IMG/VR virus record: IMGVR_UViG_3300020433_000002
Coordinates: 1-64,000 of that record
Strand: one strand, 5' to 3'
Source: a virus
DNA length: 64,000 bases
This document shows positions 24,721-34,899 of this stretch, one piece after another; within the stretch, counting starts at the first letter, position 1; every line of letters starts with the position of its first letter. The position numbers and the translations under genes were made by a program. Below the pieces are notes generated by a model that worked only from the letters and a program-made list of their open reading frames with translations, ran no database searches and was not told the DNA's origin.

Positions 24721-27700
24721 ATGGCAAAACATCTAATTTATAACTATACTTTCACACCAGGCACTAGTCTGAATGGTACGATAGTTGTTGAAGGTAATTA
24801 TCCTGTTAGAACTTGGCAGTTAGTTACAAATACAGGAACAGCAGGTGATTATAATCATACTTTCGTAAGAGACGACCTTGCTTCTACTACGGGTGCGATT
24901 GATATTATAAGTGGAGGTAGCGGAGGTAACCTTACAGTTGCTGAATCAGGTACAAGTTATGATCCTATTTCAGGTATCATGACTGTGACTACAACTACTA
25001 GCCATGGTCTAGTTAATGGTGATACTATACAATTCCGTCAAGATTCACTTATCTTTACTTGTGAGAAGGACGGAAACAACGCAGAGAAATCATATCCAAG
25101 AACAACTGACCCTACTTTTGGCCAGAATATAGTAATTACTAAAGTTGATGCTGATACATTTACTTGTTTTGTATCTGATGCGTCAACAGATAACGAAATA
25201 ATATATAACTTCTCTGATAAGACTTTATCTGGATCAACATATTATAATAGTGTACTTGATACAACTACAATGACGTTGCTTGCGGATACATCCGATATGG
25301 ATTACCGTGATGAACTACAGATCTTTGTAGATAAACAACATTCAGAGATAGAATTTTCAGAAACTTTTATTGACCCTGTAAGTAAATTAAGAGTTTCTAA
25401 TCCACAAAACTTAATTGATACCGACTTTGAGTATGGACTACAACCAACAAAGTGGGAGACTATAGAGCTTGTAAATCAGGTTCCATCATTCTATTCTAAT
25501 TCATCAGACTACTCTATTGCAGACGTTACTTCTGTTGAAACTTTCCAAGATAGTACAAACGTCACTGTAAATACTATTGCTGATCATGGATTAGTGGTTG
25601 GTGCACCTATTGATGTTCAAGGTCTTTCTTCTAGAACAGCAGAAGGAAAGTATCTTATAACAGCAGTTCCTTCTGATAACTCATTCGTTTATAGAGCAAC
25701 AAAAAAACAAGAAAAAACAGGAAGAATTGATGGTAGTTATACTGTTATTACACCAGGTCAGTTCTATAATGGATCTGAAATTCAATATAACGAAGAGATT
25801 GGAATTGAAACAGATGGTGCTGAACCATCCACACTAAAATTATTCACCAATTATGTTCATGGATTTGTTGCAGGTTCTAGTTTATACTTTACTAATACTA
25901 TTGGATCTCTAAAATATACAATAGAAGAGACTGCAACTGATATTGCTCCTGATGGTAGACCTTATGTTGATTTCTCAAACACAGCAACTGTAAACTTTAA
26001 CCCAGATATTTCACAGACAGAAACAAGAGTAAAGAGATCTACTTATACTAGGAAATTTAAGACTGGTGATGTTGATACTGCTAATAATGCAATTTCATGG
26101 CCAAATCATAGATTAAGACAGGGTGATGCTGTTCTTTATTCTCCTCCTGCAGGAGACGCAGCAGTTGGTGGACTACAAAGATTCCAAATTTATTACATTA
26201 AAGATTCTTCTAATCCAAATGCTGTTACCTTATGTGAAACTACAAACGGACAGTTTAATAATAACGCAGAAATTAATATAACAAGTGCAGGTACCTCTTC
26301 TTATGGATACCATGCCTTGATGTTATGTTATGAAATGGGTAGGGTCTATAGTTATTCTGGATATCAAACTAGAATATACAGTAGAAGATATTACTTTGGT
26401 AGTGGTTCTGGTTGGGATTTAACCAACTACAGCATAGGTTATAATAGCGGTAGATGGGTCGGTATTGGTGGCCAACGTCCTGGTTATATTATGATGATGG
26501 ATAAGAAGACATCTACAGAACTTAATTATAACTCATTTAAAGATCCTATTTATTCTACACGTTCTAACTCAAACTTTACCTTCAATAAAGGTGGAACTGT
26601 ACCTGATGGATATGAATTCACAGAAGACTGGCAGAGATGGGATCAATATTCTACTACAGGAGATGGTACTGAGAACCAAGTATATGCTACTTATGGTAGA
26701 GCAATTGTCTATCAGGCACATGACTATAGAAGTAGTTACAGCAACCAGTATGGTGGAAACTACAGTAGTGGTGGTAGATGGTTCTGGATGTATCTAACAG
26801 ATGATGGTGAAGCAGATTCATTCTTCTTTGCTAACCATGGTTTAGAAGATCAAAGTAGTTTGACTGTTACTGTAGGTTCTGGTGCATCTATTAGGTATAG
26901 AACTGATGCTGGTACTACTTATAATACAACACCTGAATTTGGATACATTGGTTCTGGAACAACTCATAGTATTACTGTTGTTGGTGATGATAGATTCAAA
27001 ATTAATACTGCATTAAGATTAAGCAGTGCTTCAGGAAGTTACACATTTGCTGGTGAGGGTAATAACCCACTTAAGAACTCTTTCTACATTAATGACTCAA
27101 GAATAACCAACAGACAAATGGGAACTATTGGTGTTGGTGTTGGTGGTTCTATTCCTACTTCACTATCTGGCCCTGTTGTACCAACTGTTGAAACTATTGA
27201 TGTTGTTCATGAATCAGTGAAGGCCAAGATGGATGTTGTTAGAGGTCAAACTGGTGGTGATGCTATCAGAATGCTTTATGATAGTAGTAATAATAATGGA
27301 TATGCACCATTCCAAAGTTGGAATAGTAATGTAGATGGTGGTTATCAGTATGTCTCACACTACAGATATAATATGTACATATATCTGATGAATACTTCTG
27401 GATCTACAAATAGTTACTACAGTGGAAATTTGAGTAGTAAACCAAAGTTTGGAACTGGTACCAGACAAGATTTATTCTCAACAACAGGTCTTGCTGGTTT
27501 GGGATTTGATATGATTGAGACACCATATACCAATAATACATATACAAATTACTGGTATAGTATTAAACAATTCCCTGATCTAAGCAATATTGGTTTGACT
27601 GTTAATGGATTACCTGTTAACAGAGCTAGATGGGACTGGTCTAGTTATTGGAGTTACTGTCAGGGTACTTATGGTCAAGTTAACTCTAACCAAAATGCTA

Positions 27701-30700
27701 ACTATACCAATTATGATACATCAATTGGTAATGGTTGGAGATATAACTACGTAGCGAAGTACACATATGGTAGTAACTATAATGATTACATCCAGATGGC
27801 TTTGGTTATTGATAATAGCAACTGGCCTGGTTACTATAATAATATTAATGGAAGTCATTACTATACTCCTTGGTATAGTCTACAACCAAGAGATTACTGT
27901 TATGGTGGTCAGAGATATGTTATTGATATGGTATGGCCTCTTAATAGAAACACTACTAACAGTAAGTATGGCCCTTCAGGTAGTACACTTACTCATGCTC
28001 AGATAGCAAACACCATTGCAACAGGTATTGCAGCTAGTATGACCAGTACAGAATTAACTGCTGGTGTAGTTCAATTTGAACAACTCAATTCTGTTAGATT
28101 TGCATTGAGAGATCCTAACGATACTCAGTATGATATTACCAATCCAGGTATGACTCCATTGGTATTCACTACATTAGAATCAACAGGTGGTGTTGACGGT
28201 TTCTATGGTATTGATGTTGTTGGTGCTGGTGGTACTCAAATGCAATCCTTCTCCTCAGGATTAATTCCTAAGAGAGAAATTGGATTTACTTCTACTGCAG
28301 TTGAGGAATTGAGTAGTGTAATGTACATTAATCTTCCTAACCATAAGATGCAGAACAACCAAAGGTTTGTCTTTGGTACTGATGGAAGTGGAGTGGTACC
28401 AGGATTAACTGGTGATTCTACTTACCATGCTCTTGTAAGTGGCCCAGATCACATACAGGTAGCAGATAGTCCAGACGGAGCACCAATTGGTATTGGAACA
28501 ACAGATGCTGGTAACTTTACATTAACGGTTCCATCGGTAGCAGGAATTTCATCTGCTGTTGGTACTGTTGCTATCTCAACTGTTTCCCCAACAATCACTG
28601 GAACAGACACACTATTCAGAAGATTCTTCAAGGCAGGTGACTCCTTTAAGGTTAATGATACAACCATATCACCACCAACATATACAGAATTTATTGTTGA
28701 CTCGGTGATTGATGATACTAACTTAACCGTTACAACTCAACCAACATCTGGTATTACAACCACACAATATTATGTTACAACCAAGATTAACACTCGACCA
28801 GATGGTGCTTTCTTACACAGACCATTTGACGGTGGAGTTGAGATTGATGCTGGTACATCACCGAATAGTTCAATTGTAAGACAGACACGTAAGTATTTCC
28901 GTTATCAGTCAGGTAAAGGTATTCAGTGTTCATTAGCGATTAACTTTAACCCATCCAGAGTAGCAACAGCACTCGTAAGTAGTGGAAACACTGCACTACC
29001 TAGTGAGGTGTACAGATTTAATCTTAATAATAATGAAGGAAACTCTTGGAACGTTTCTGGTGCTGCTAGAGATGGACAAATCTTTGGTGAAAACCCTCCA
29101 ATCAATATCGTTAAAGGAGATTACCTCACCTTTACTGTTAATGCACCAGGCCAACCTCTTTGGATTAAGACTGCTCCAAGCACTGGAGTAGGTAATTCTG
29201 TTGCTGCTGTTGGTAATGGTACTGATTCTGGTACAATTACATTACAGACAGATGGATTAGGTATCGGAACTTACTACTATCAAAGTGAAAACTCTGCTCC
29301 TATGGGTGGACTTATAAACATTGAGGCAGTTGGTTCAGCAACAACAATCGCTAAAGTAACTACCAAATATCCTCATGGTATAACCAGAGTTAACAAAGTA
29401 ACAATTAAAGGATCTGAAGATCAAGCATACAACGGAACTTTCCAAGTTAGAGCATCTACAGACTTTACCTTTAGATACTACATAACTGATGCTACTACAA
29501 CTAGTGTTCCAAATGGTATTATTGAATATAATATTGACTCATGGCAAAATAGTAAGGTTCGTTGTGGACTATTTGATTATCAGAACGGAATGTTCTTCGA
29601 ATTTGATGGTGAAACCTTATGGGCAGTAAGAAGATCCTCAGTTCAACAGTTACCTGGTACTGGTGCTGTTACTAAAGGAAGTAACATTATGAATGGTACT
29701 GATACTAACTTCACAGGTCAACTAGTTGTTGGTGATAAGATTGTAATCAGAGGTCAGAGTCATAGAGTTACTCATATTCCAGATAAGACTACACTTCATA
29801 TGCAACCATCATATCAAGGTGTTGATGCTGCTGATATTATTATCACGAAGACAATTGATGTTAGAATTCAACAAACTGAATGGAATATTGATAAGGCAGA
29901 TGGTACAGGGCCTTCAGGATTCTTATTAGATCTAACTAAGATTCAGATGTGCTACCTTGATTACTCTTGGTACGGTGCTGGTAAGATTAGATTTGGATTT
30001 AAAGATACCTATGGTCACGTTAAGTACATGCATGAATTCCGTCACAACAACAGACTGGAAGAAGCATACATGAGAACTGGTAACATTGCTGGTAGATATG
30101 AGATTGAGAACGAAGGAATTCCAACTTATGTTCCATCACTGTTCCACTGGGGTACTTCAATCATTATGGATGGTAAGTTTGACGATGATAAAGCGTACTT
30201 ATTTACTGCTCCATCTAAGACACTAGTGTTTACAAACGGTGACTCTAACGCTGTTACTACAAACGGTAACTCTGCTCTAACATATAGAGGTGGTTACTAT
30301 AGAGATTACTATGTAAGAATTCCATTCAACCAAAGTGATCAGGGTAAGTTTAGTTCTGGTGCTGCACTTTATACCGCAGACTTAGCATTGAATGGTACAA
30401 ATGCAACACCTTATCCACACATTATAGATTACACTGACTTTAATGGTGGTAACTTCAACGTTTACATATACGTAGGATCATACTATCGCTGGCAGACACC
30501 TGGTACATATCCATATGTTGCAAGCGGAACTGCAGTTAACGTTGGTGCTCCTGCATCTGGTGCTGCTGATGATGAACTAGTTAACAAGATTCCACTTGTA
30601 AGTATCCGTCTTGCACCATCTGTTGATAACAACCTCACAGGTGCCTTAGGAGCAAGAGAAATTGTTAACAGAATGCAATTACAGATGAAGTCTTTGGGTA

Positions 30701-31086
30701 TTACGTTGACTCATGACTGTACTGTTGACCTAATCTTGAATGGTGCAAGTAGTAACAGAACATTTAGTGATGTTGCATCTCCATCATTATCAGAACTGGT
30801 TCAACACTCTGCTGGTGATAAGATCGTTGGTGGATCAGTCATCTACTCCTTGAGAGCATCTGGTGGTGCTGAAGCAAGTGGTGGTAGAAGACTTCCTGCA
30901 ACATCTGACTTCGACCTATCACAGATTACTGACTTAGGTAACTCTATATTAGGTGGAGATGGAACGTATCCAAACGGGCCTGACTTATTAACTATCGCTA
31001 TTGTACCTGTTGATACTGCATCTATTAACGCTGACTCACCATTAGAAGTATCCTCTAGGATATCATGGACAGAATCACAGGCATAG
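24721..31086 (+). CDS. Very large virion structural protein, 2121 aa
   Basis: The longest gene in the window. The N-terminal part has a C-E-K-D...YPR-TTDP module like those in the 7787 gene. The central section (about residues 540-1110) is exceptionally rich in Tyr, Asn, Ser and Trp. Around residues 1455-1540 there is a cupredoxin-like fold (INIVKGDYLTFTVNAPGQPL, and YYYQSENSAPMGG) in which the copper ligands are absent. The C-terminal 250 residues contain KIPLVSIRLAPSVDNNL and end SSRISWTESQA, similar to conserved cyanomyovirus structural proteins. A tail fibre or baseplate appendage is the likeliest role; no enzyme motif is visible. Confidence 0.8.
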   Translation: MAKHLIYNYTFTPGTSLNGTIVVEGNYPVRTWQLVTNTGTAGDYNHTFVRDDLASTTGAIDIISGGSGGNLTVAESGTSYDPISGIMTVTTTTSHGLVNGDTIQFRQDSLIFTCEKDGNNAEKSYPRTTDPTFGQNIVITKVDADTFTCFVSDASTDNEIIYNFSDKTLSGSTYYNSVLDTTTMTLLADTSDMDYRDELQIFVDKQHSEIEFSETFIDPVSKLRVSNPQNLIDTDFEYGLQPTKWETIELVNQVPSFYSNSSDYSIADVTSVETFQDSTNVTVNTIADHGLVVGAPIDVQGLSSRTAEGKYLITAVPSDNSFVYRATKKQEKTGRIDGSYTVITPGQFYNGSEIQYNEEIGIETDGAEPSTLKLFTNYVHGFVAGSSLYFTNTIGSLKYTIEETATDIAPDGRPYVDFSNTATVNFNPDISQTETRVKRSTYTRKFKTGDVDTANNAISWPNHRLRQGDAVLYSPPAGDAAVGGLQRFQIYYIKDSSNPNAVTLCETTNGQFNNNAEINITSAGTSSYGYHALMLCYEMGRVYSYSGYQTRIYSRRYYFGSGSGWDLTNYSIGYNSGRWVGIGGQRPGYIMMMDKKTSTELNYNSFKDPIYSTRSNSNFTFNKGGTVPDGYEFTEDWQRWDQYSTTGDGTENQVYATYGRAIVYQAHDYRSSYSNQYGGNYSSGGRWFWMYLTDDGEADSFFFANHGLEDQSSLTVTVGSGASIRYRTDAGTTYNTTPEFGYIGSGTTHSITVVGDDRFKINTALRLSSASGSYTFAGEGNNPLKNSFYINDSRITNRQMGTIGVGVGGSIPTSLSGPVVPTVETIDVVHESVKAKMDVVRGQTGGDAIRMLYDSSNNNGYAPFQSWNSNVDGGYQYVSHYRYNMYIYLMNTSGSTNSYYSGNLSSKPKFGTGTRQDLFSTTGLAGLGFDMIETPYTNNTYTNYWYSIKQFPDLSNIGLTVNGLPVNRARWDWSSYWSYCQGTYGQVNSNQNANYTNYDTSIGNGWRYNYVAKYTYGSNYNDYIQMALVIDNSNWPGYYNNINGSHYYTPWYSLQPRDYCYGGQRYVIDMVWPLNRNTTNSKYGPSGSTLTHAQIANTIATGIAASMTSTELTAGVVQFEQLNSVRFALRDPNDTQYDITNPGMTPLVFTTLESTGGVDGFYGIDVVGAGGTQMQSFSSGLIPKREIGFTSTAVEELSSVMYINLPNHKMQNNQRFVFGTDGSGVVPGLTGDSTYHALVSGPDHIQVADSPDGAPIGIGTTDAGNFTLTVPSVAGISSAVGTVAISTVSPTITGTDTLFRRFFKAGDSFKVNDTTISPPTYTEFIVDSVIDDTNLTVTTQPTSGITTTQYYVTTKINTRPDGAFLHRPFDGGVEIDAGTSPNSSIVRQTRKYFRYQSGKGIQCSLAINFNPSRVATALVSSGNTALPSEVYRFNLNNNEGNSWNVSGAARDGQIFGENPPINIVKGDYLTFTVNAPGQPLWIKTAPSTGVGNSVAAVGNGTDSGTITLQTDGLGIGTYYYQSENSAPMGGLINIEAVGSATTIAKVTTKYPHGITRVNKVTIKGSEDQAYNGTFQVRASTDFTFRYYITDATTTSVPNGIIEYNIDSWQNSKVRCGLFDYQNGMFFEFDGETLWAVRRSSVQQLPGTGAVTKGSNIMNGTDTNFTGQLVVGDKIVIRGQSHRVTHIPDKTTLHMQPSYQGVDAADIIITKTIDVRIQQTEWNIDKADGTGPSGFLLDLTKIQMCYLDYSWYGAGKIRFGFKDTYGHVKYMHEFRHNNRLEEAYMRTGNIAGRYEIENEGIPTYVPSLFHWGTSIIMDGKFDDDKAYLFTAPSKTLVFTNGDSNAVTTNGNSALTYRGGYYRDYYVRIPFNQSDQGKFSSGAALYTADLALNGTNATPYPHIIDYTDFNGGNFNVYIYVGSYYRWQTPGTYPYVASGTAVNVGAPASGAADDELVNKIPLVSIRLAPSVDNNLTGALGAREIVNRMQLQMKSLGITLTHDCTVDLILNGASSNRTFSDVASPSLSELVQHSAGDKIVGGSVIYSLRASGGAEASGGRRLPATSDFDLSQITDLGNSILGGDGTYPNGPDLLTIAIVPVDTASINADSPLEVSSRISWTESQA

Positions 31087-31095
31087 TGCTATAAT
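31066..31095 (+). promoter_or_regulatory. Sigma70-type promoter with extended -10
   Basis: TGGACA (31066-31071), an 18-nt spacer and TATAAT (31090-31095) preceded by TGC form a near-consensus promoter. It lies across the end of the 2121-aa gene and 40 nt upstream of the sulfotransferase ATG, so this metabolic cluster can be transcribed independently of the late fibre genes. Confidence 0.6.
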
Positions 31096-31135
31096 AGTTC
31101 TAAGAGTTATCATGTAAAATTGAATTCTATATTAT

Positions 31136-32023
31136 ATGAATAAAAAATATTATTTTATGGGAGGGCTTCCACGTTCTGGAAGTACCCTCCTTTCTTCTAT
31201 CTTAAATCAGAATCCAAGATTTTACTCAGGCCCATCAAGTCCTGTGCTTAGTGCAATGTTCTCTGCTCATGATAGTTTTATGGGTAATGAACTATATCAT
31301 GGGTATCCAAAACCATATCAGGTCAATGAAATTGTTGGTTCAATTATAGAACATTGGTATAGTGATGTAGATAAACCAGTAATTATTGATAAGAATCGTG
31401 CGTGGACATCTAATATTTCATACATTGAAGGATACTTGCACATAGAACCGAAGATAATTGTACCAGTAAGAAGAGTTGATGAGATATTAACATCCATACT
31501 TGAGATGATTCATCGCAATCCTTTTAAAGAAGGACAACCAAGAATTAATTTTGTAGATGAATTTCTAGTAAAAAATAATATTCCTATCAATGATGAGGAA
31601 CGTTGTAATCATCTTTTAAATCCTAGTGGTATTGTTTATGAGTCATTAAATGCTATCATGGAAGGGTTTAAGGCTCAAAAACGTGACAAATTTCACTTTA
31701 TAGACTATAATGATTTGGTAAACGATCCACAGAAAGAGTTGGATAGCATCTATGATTTCTTAGGTGAAGAATCATTCGAACATAGTTTTGATAATTTATC
31801 TAATGAATATAGGGAAGATGATCTTAATACATATGGTCTAACTGATATGCATGAAGTTCGTTCAAATATAGTAAAGACTTCTGATCATCCATCCAATATT
31901 CTTCCCCCTTCTATTATTGATCTATATAATAGAAATAGACAGAACTTAGAGTTTTGGACTGAACCTGAGGTTGTTAAAATTAATCCTCCCAAGGCACCTA
32001 CATCATATAATATCTTTTCATAA
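31136..32023 (+). CDS. Sulfotransferase family protein
   Basis: A 295-residue protein with the PAPS 5'-phosphosulfate loop GLPRSGSTLLSSIL at residues 10-23 and a 3'-phosphate-binding-like segment KIIVPVRRVDEILTSIL. This matches the Sulfotransfer_3-type fold, which moves sulfate from PAPS to hydroxyl groups of carbohydrates, peptides or small molecules. The acceptor is unknown. The next gene (GT9-like) starts two bases downstream and a carbamoyltransferase follows, so a glycan substrate is plausible. The start is supported by an upstream extended -10 promoter. Confidence 0.85.
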   Translation: MNKKYYFMGGLPRSGSTLLSSILNQNPRFYSGPSSPVLSAMFSAHDSFMGNELYHGYPKPYQVNEIVGSIIEHWYSDVDKPVIIDKNRAWTSNISYIEGYLHIEPKIIVPVRRVDEILTSILEMIHRNPFKEGQPRINFVDEFLVKNNIPINDEERCNHLLNPSGIVYESLNAIMEGFKAQKRDKFHFIDYNDLVNDPQKELDSIYDFLGEESFEHSFDNLSNEYREDDLNTYGLTDMHEVRSNIVKTSDHPSNILPPSIIDLYNRNRQNLEFWTEPEVVKINPPKAPTSYNIFS

Positions 32024-32025
32024 TT

Positions 32026-32919
32026 ATGGCTAAAAAATATTCTTTGTTCCATGTACAAGGTGGGTTTGGAAAACATATTGCAGCAACCGCAGTAGCAAAA
32101 TGTATAAAAAATAATCATCCAAGTAGAGAATTAATATTAACTGCTGTTTATACAGAAATATATCAGAACCTTCCATTTGTAGATAGAGTATATCAATTAG
32201 GAAACACAAGTTACTATTATCAAACTTATGTGGAGGACATGGATTCATTAATCTTTGCTAATGAGCCATACTTTACAACTGATCATGTAAATAAAAAACT
32301 ACCTTTGGTACAGACTTGGAGTAAGATGTATGGTCTGAAGTATAAAGGTGAGATGCCTCAGATTACATTCAATCATCTTCAAAAAAAGATTGCTAAAGAA
32401 TTTTGGACTGGTAGAGCAAATGGTAAACCTATCATGGTCATACAAACCAATGGTGGTTTATTAAATGAACAAAGACCTTATCTATGGGCTAGAGATATGC
32501 CTATAGCATTAGCACAAAAACTTGTAGATCATTATGAAAAGGATTATCATATCTTCCAGATAACTAAACCAGCTGGTGAAGTATTAGATGGTGTAGAAGT
32601 TATTAAGGATCCTATGAGTAACATGGAACTCGTGAGTGTTCTTTTACAAAGTGAAAAGAGAATACTTATTGATAGTTGTATGCAACATGCTGCAGCCGCA
32701 TTGAAGATGCCTTCAGTAGTTCTATGGAATGGTACAAGTCCAAAAGTATTTGGATGGGATATGCATACTAATATACAAGCAAGAAAACCTGCTAAGTTTA
32801 AACTACCTAATAGTGTGTTCTTTGACTTTGATTTTATTGGTGTTGAAGCAGAGTATCCATACGTTGATGAAGACGAAGAGATCTTTGATTTTGATAAGAT
32901 TATAGAGGCAGTTGGTTAG
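32026..32919 (+). CDS. Glycosyltransferase family 9-like protein
   Basis: A 297-residue protein resembling ADP-heptose:LPS heptosyltransferases (GT9, GT-B fold). The N-terminus FHVQGGFGKHIAATAVAKCI corresponds to the acceptor-domain GxGD/N loop, and DSCMQHAAAALKMPSVVLWN followed by GTSP matches the C-terminal nucleotide-sugar motif (usually DSGPMHLAAAL...). The middle of the protein is divergent and the donor cannot be assigned. It is flanked without gaps by the sulfotransferase and carbamoyltransferase genes. Likely target: host LPS or a virion glycan (inference). Confidence 0.7.
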   Translation: MAKKYSLFHVQGGFGKHIAATAVAKCIKNNHPSRELILTAVYTEIYQNLPFVDRVYQLGNTSYYYQTYVEDMDSLIFANEPYFTTDHVNKKLPLVQTWSKMYGLKYKGEMPQITFNHLQKKIAKEFWTGRANGKPIMVIQTNGGLLNEQRPYLWARDMPIALAQKLVDHYEKDYHIFQITKPAGEVLDGVEVIKDPMSNMELVSVLLQSEKRILIDSCMQHAAAALKMPSVVLWNGTSPKVFGWDMHTNIQARKPAKFKLPNSVFFDFDFIGVEAEYPYVDEDEEIFDFDKIIEAVG

Positions 32920-34620
32920 ATGAATGTTGTTGGACTTTATGGTGCTATAGGTTGGAACGTTGTACTTTCTAACAATCCTAAGTTAGAAAAGGAAGTAAAC
33001 AATAGTTGGACACATGGTGCTAGTGTAACCTTATTTAAGGATGATAACCATATATGTAGTGTAAGTGAGGAAAGACTTAGTAGAGTAAAGTATGATGGTA
33101 ACTTCCCCAGAAAGTCTATAGAATATTGTTTGTCTGTTGGTAATTTAGACAAGAAAGATATTGATTTGGTAGTCATTCCTTCTATGGCTAACCAAGAGCT
33201 TTATAAGTATTGGATTAATGGTACTCTTACAAAAAAAGTTAAAAGAAATTTTCCAAATGCAAGAGTGCAGGTAGTATCTCATCACATATGTCATGCAGCA
33301 TCAACAGTATTTTCTTGTGATTATAATGAAGGTGCTTTTGTTACATTAGATAATGCAGGATCAGTTTTGTTTGATACTGTAGGACAAATATTTGCCTGTG
33401 AAAATCATTCATTAGGTTATTTTAATAAGAGAAAAGGTATATTCAAATATTTTCCTGGTGTTCCTCAGATGAATAACTTTGGAAATTATTATTGGTTGTG
33501 GGCATATCATATCTACGTTAATAAAATTGATAAAGATATTAAATTAACTGATCCATATTATAGGGAGACATTCTGCGGTAAGGTAATGGGTCTCTCTGCC
33601 TATGGAAATTTAAAAGACCTACCAAAGGATGGTAGAGTTGCTATGGAAGGTATGCCTCAGGTTGCTATGGAATTTCTACCTCAGGCAGGTAAAATGGGCC
33701 CATATGAAAAACTAACACCAGAAAATAAGGCACAACTCCTTCAACATAATTTTGAACAAGGTATGTTAACGTACTTTAAATTATTAAAAGAAGAAACATA
33801 TATTCAAGATAATCTTTGTCTTGCAGGTGGTGTCTTTCTAAACATCCTTGCTAACTCTGTGCTTCATAAGAATAATATTGCAGATAATATACACATACCA
33901 CCATTCCCTGATGATACTGGACTCTCATTTGGAGCAGCATGTTATGGAATATTTAAAAATAAAGGAAAGGTAAACCTACCTCATAACATATCATTATTAG
34001 GTAAGTTTTATACTGATGAAGAGATTGAACAAGCACTTGGAGATACCAAGTATAAGAAGTATGATAACTTTGATGAATTATGTGAGGTAGTATCAGGATA
34101 TCTTGCAGACAATAAAATTGTAGGATGGTTTCAGAACAGATCTGAATTTGGGCCTAGAGCACTTGGTTCAAGGTCTATCCTTATGAACCCACAACCAAAG
34201 AAGAACAAGGACATTGTAAACTCACGCATCAAGCATCGTGAAGAGTGGAGACCCTTTGCAGGTATTATGTTAGAGGATCATCAAGAAGAGTACTTTGAAG
34301 ATACATATCCTAATGATTATATGCTATACTCTTTGACTGTACGGAAACATAAGAGAAAAAATCTTGGTGCTATTACTCATGAGGATGGTTCTTGTAGAAT
34401 ACAGACAGTGAATAAGAAACTACATCCACAAGTCACTATTCTTCTAGAAAAATATAAAGAAGAAACAGGGTGTCCTATTCTTCTAAATACATCTTTCAAT
34501 GATAATGGCCAACCAATTGTTGAGACTCCAGAACATGCTGTTGATACTTTTAACAATATTGACTTGGATTACTTATGTATCGGTAACTACATTATAAATA
34601 AAAATTTCAAGGATACATGA
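32920..34620 (+). CDS. Carbamoyltransferase, NodU/TobZ family
   Basis: A 566-residue two-domain enzyme that forms carbamoyl-adenylate from carbamoyl phosphate and ATP and transfers the carbamoyl group to a hydroxyl. The N-terminal YrdC/Kae1-like part has VSEERLSRVKYDG and the metal-binding H121-H122-x2-H125 (SHHICHAAS). LAGGVFLNILAN and FGPRALGSRSIL...WRPFAG are classic family motifs, and TSFNDNGQPIVETPEHA is in the C-terminal domain. Length matches the family. It directly abuts the GT9-like gene and overlaps glutaredoxin by four bases. Family members are recorded in other cyanomyoviruses; the acceptor is unknown, probably a sugar given the context. Confidence 0.92.
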   Translation: MNVVGLYGAIGWNVVLSNNPKLEKEVNNSWTHGASVTLFKDDNHICSVSEERLSRVKYDGNFPRKSIEYCLSVGNLDKKDIDLVVIPSMANQELYKYWINGTLTKKVKRNFPNARVQVVSHHICHAASTVFSCDYNEGAFVTLDNAGSVLFDTVGQIFACENHSLGYFNKRKGIFKYFPGVPQMNNFGNYYWLWAYHIYVNKIDKDIKLTDPYYRETFCGKVMGLSAYGNLKDLPKDGRVAMEGMPQVAMEFLPQAGKMGPYEKLTPENKAQLLQHNFEQGMLTYFKLLKEETYIQDNLCLAGGVFLNILANSVLHKNNIADNIHIPPFPDDTGLSFGAACYGIFKNKGKVNLPHNISLLGKFYTDEEIEQALGDTKYKKYDNFDELCEVVSGYLADNKIVGWFQNRSEFGPRALGSRSILMNPQPKKNKDIVNSRIKHREEWRPFAGIMLEDHQEEYFEDTYPNDYMLYSLTVRKHKRKNLGAITHEDGSCRIQTVNKKLHPQVTILLEKYKEETGCPILLNTSFNDNGQPIVETPEHAVDTFNNIDLDYLCIGNYIINKNFKDT

Positions 34621-34859
34621 ACTTCACAGTTTACACAAAAGACGGTTGCCCATATTGCGACAAGGTAAAAAAAGTTTTAAAGTTGACAGAGAGTAAGTTT
34701 GTAGTGTATAATTTAGGCCAACACTTTGATAAAGATGCATTCTATGAAGAGTTCGGAGAAGGTGCTACTTTCCCTCAAGTTTCTGTTAATGGTAAAAAAT
34801 TAGGAGGTTGCGTTGACACAATCAAATTCCTCAAAGAAGAAAAAATCATCCAAACCTAA
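34617..34859 (+). CDS. grx: Glutaredoxin
   Basis: An 80-residue glutaredoxin with the active site CPYC at residues 10-13 (TKDGCPYCDKVKK), the cis-proline segment TFPQVSVNG and the GGC substrate-binding loop. It uses glutathione to reduce disulfides, classically supplying electrons to ribonucleotide reductase, which T4-like cyanophages carry. It overlaps the carbamoyltransferase stop (ATGA). Confidence 0.93.
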   Translation: MNFTVYTKDGCPYCDKVKKVLKLTESKFVVYNLGQHFDKDAFYEEFGEGATFPQVSVNGKKLGGCVDTIKFLKEEKIIQT

Positions 34860-34860
34860 C

Positions 34861-34867
34861 ATAAATA
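34861..34867 (+). promoter_or_regulatory. T4-like late promoter motif
   Basis: ATAAATA immediately follows the glutaredoxin stop, 32 nt upstream of the ATG at 34900. Its position supports that start for the next small gene. Confidence 0.45.
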
Positions 34868-34899
34868 AAACGAACACTACTAATCGTGGTGTAGAACTC

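Noticed and set aside
34813-34899. Longer start for the small basic gene at 34900
   Set aside because: It would overlap glutaredoxin by 47 bases and lie upstream of the ATAAATA motif; the encoded Lys/Ser/Asn run looks like out-of-frame reading of the glutaredoxin end.
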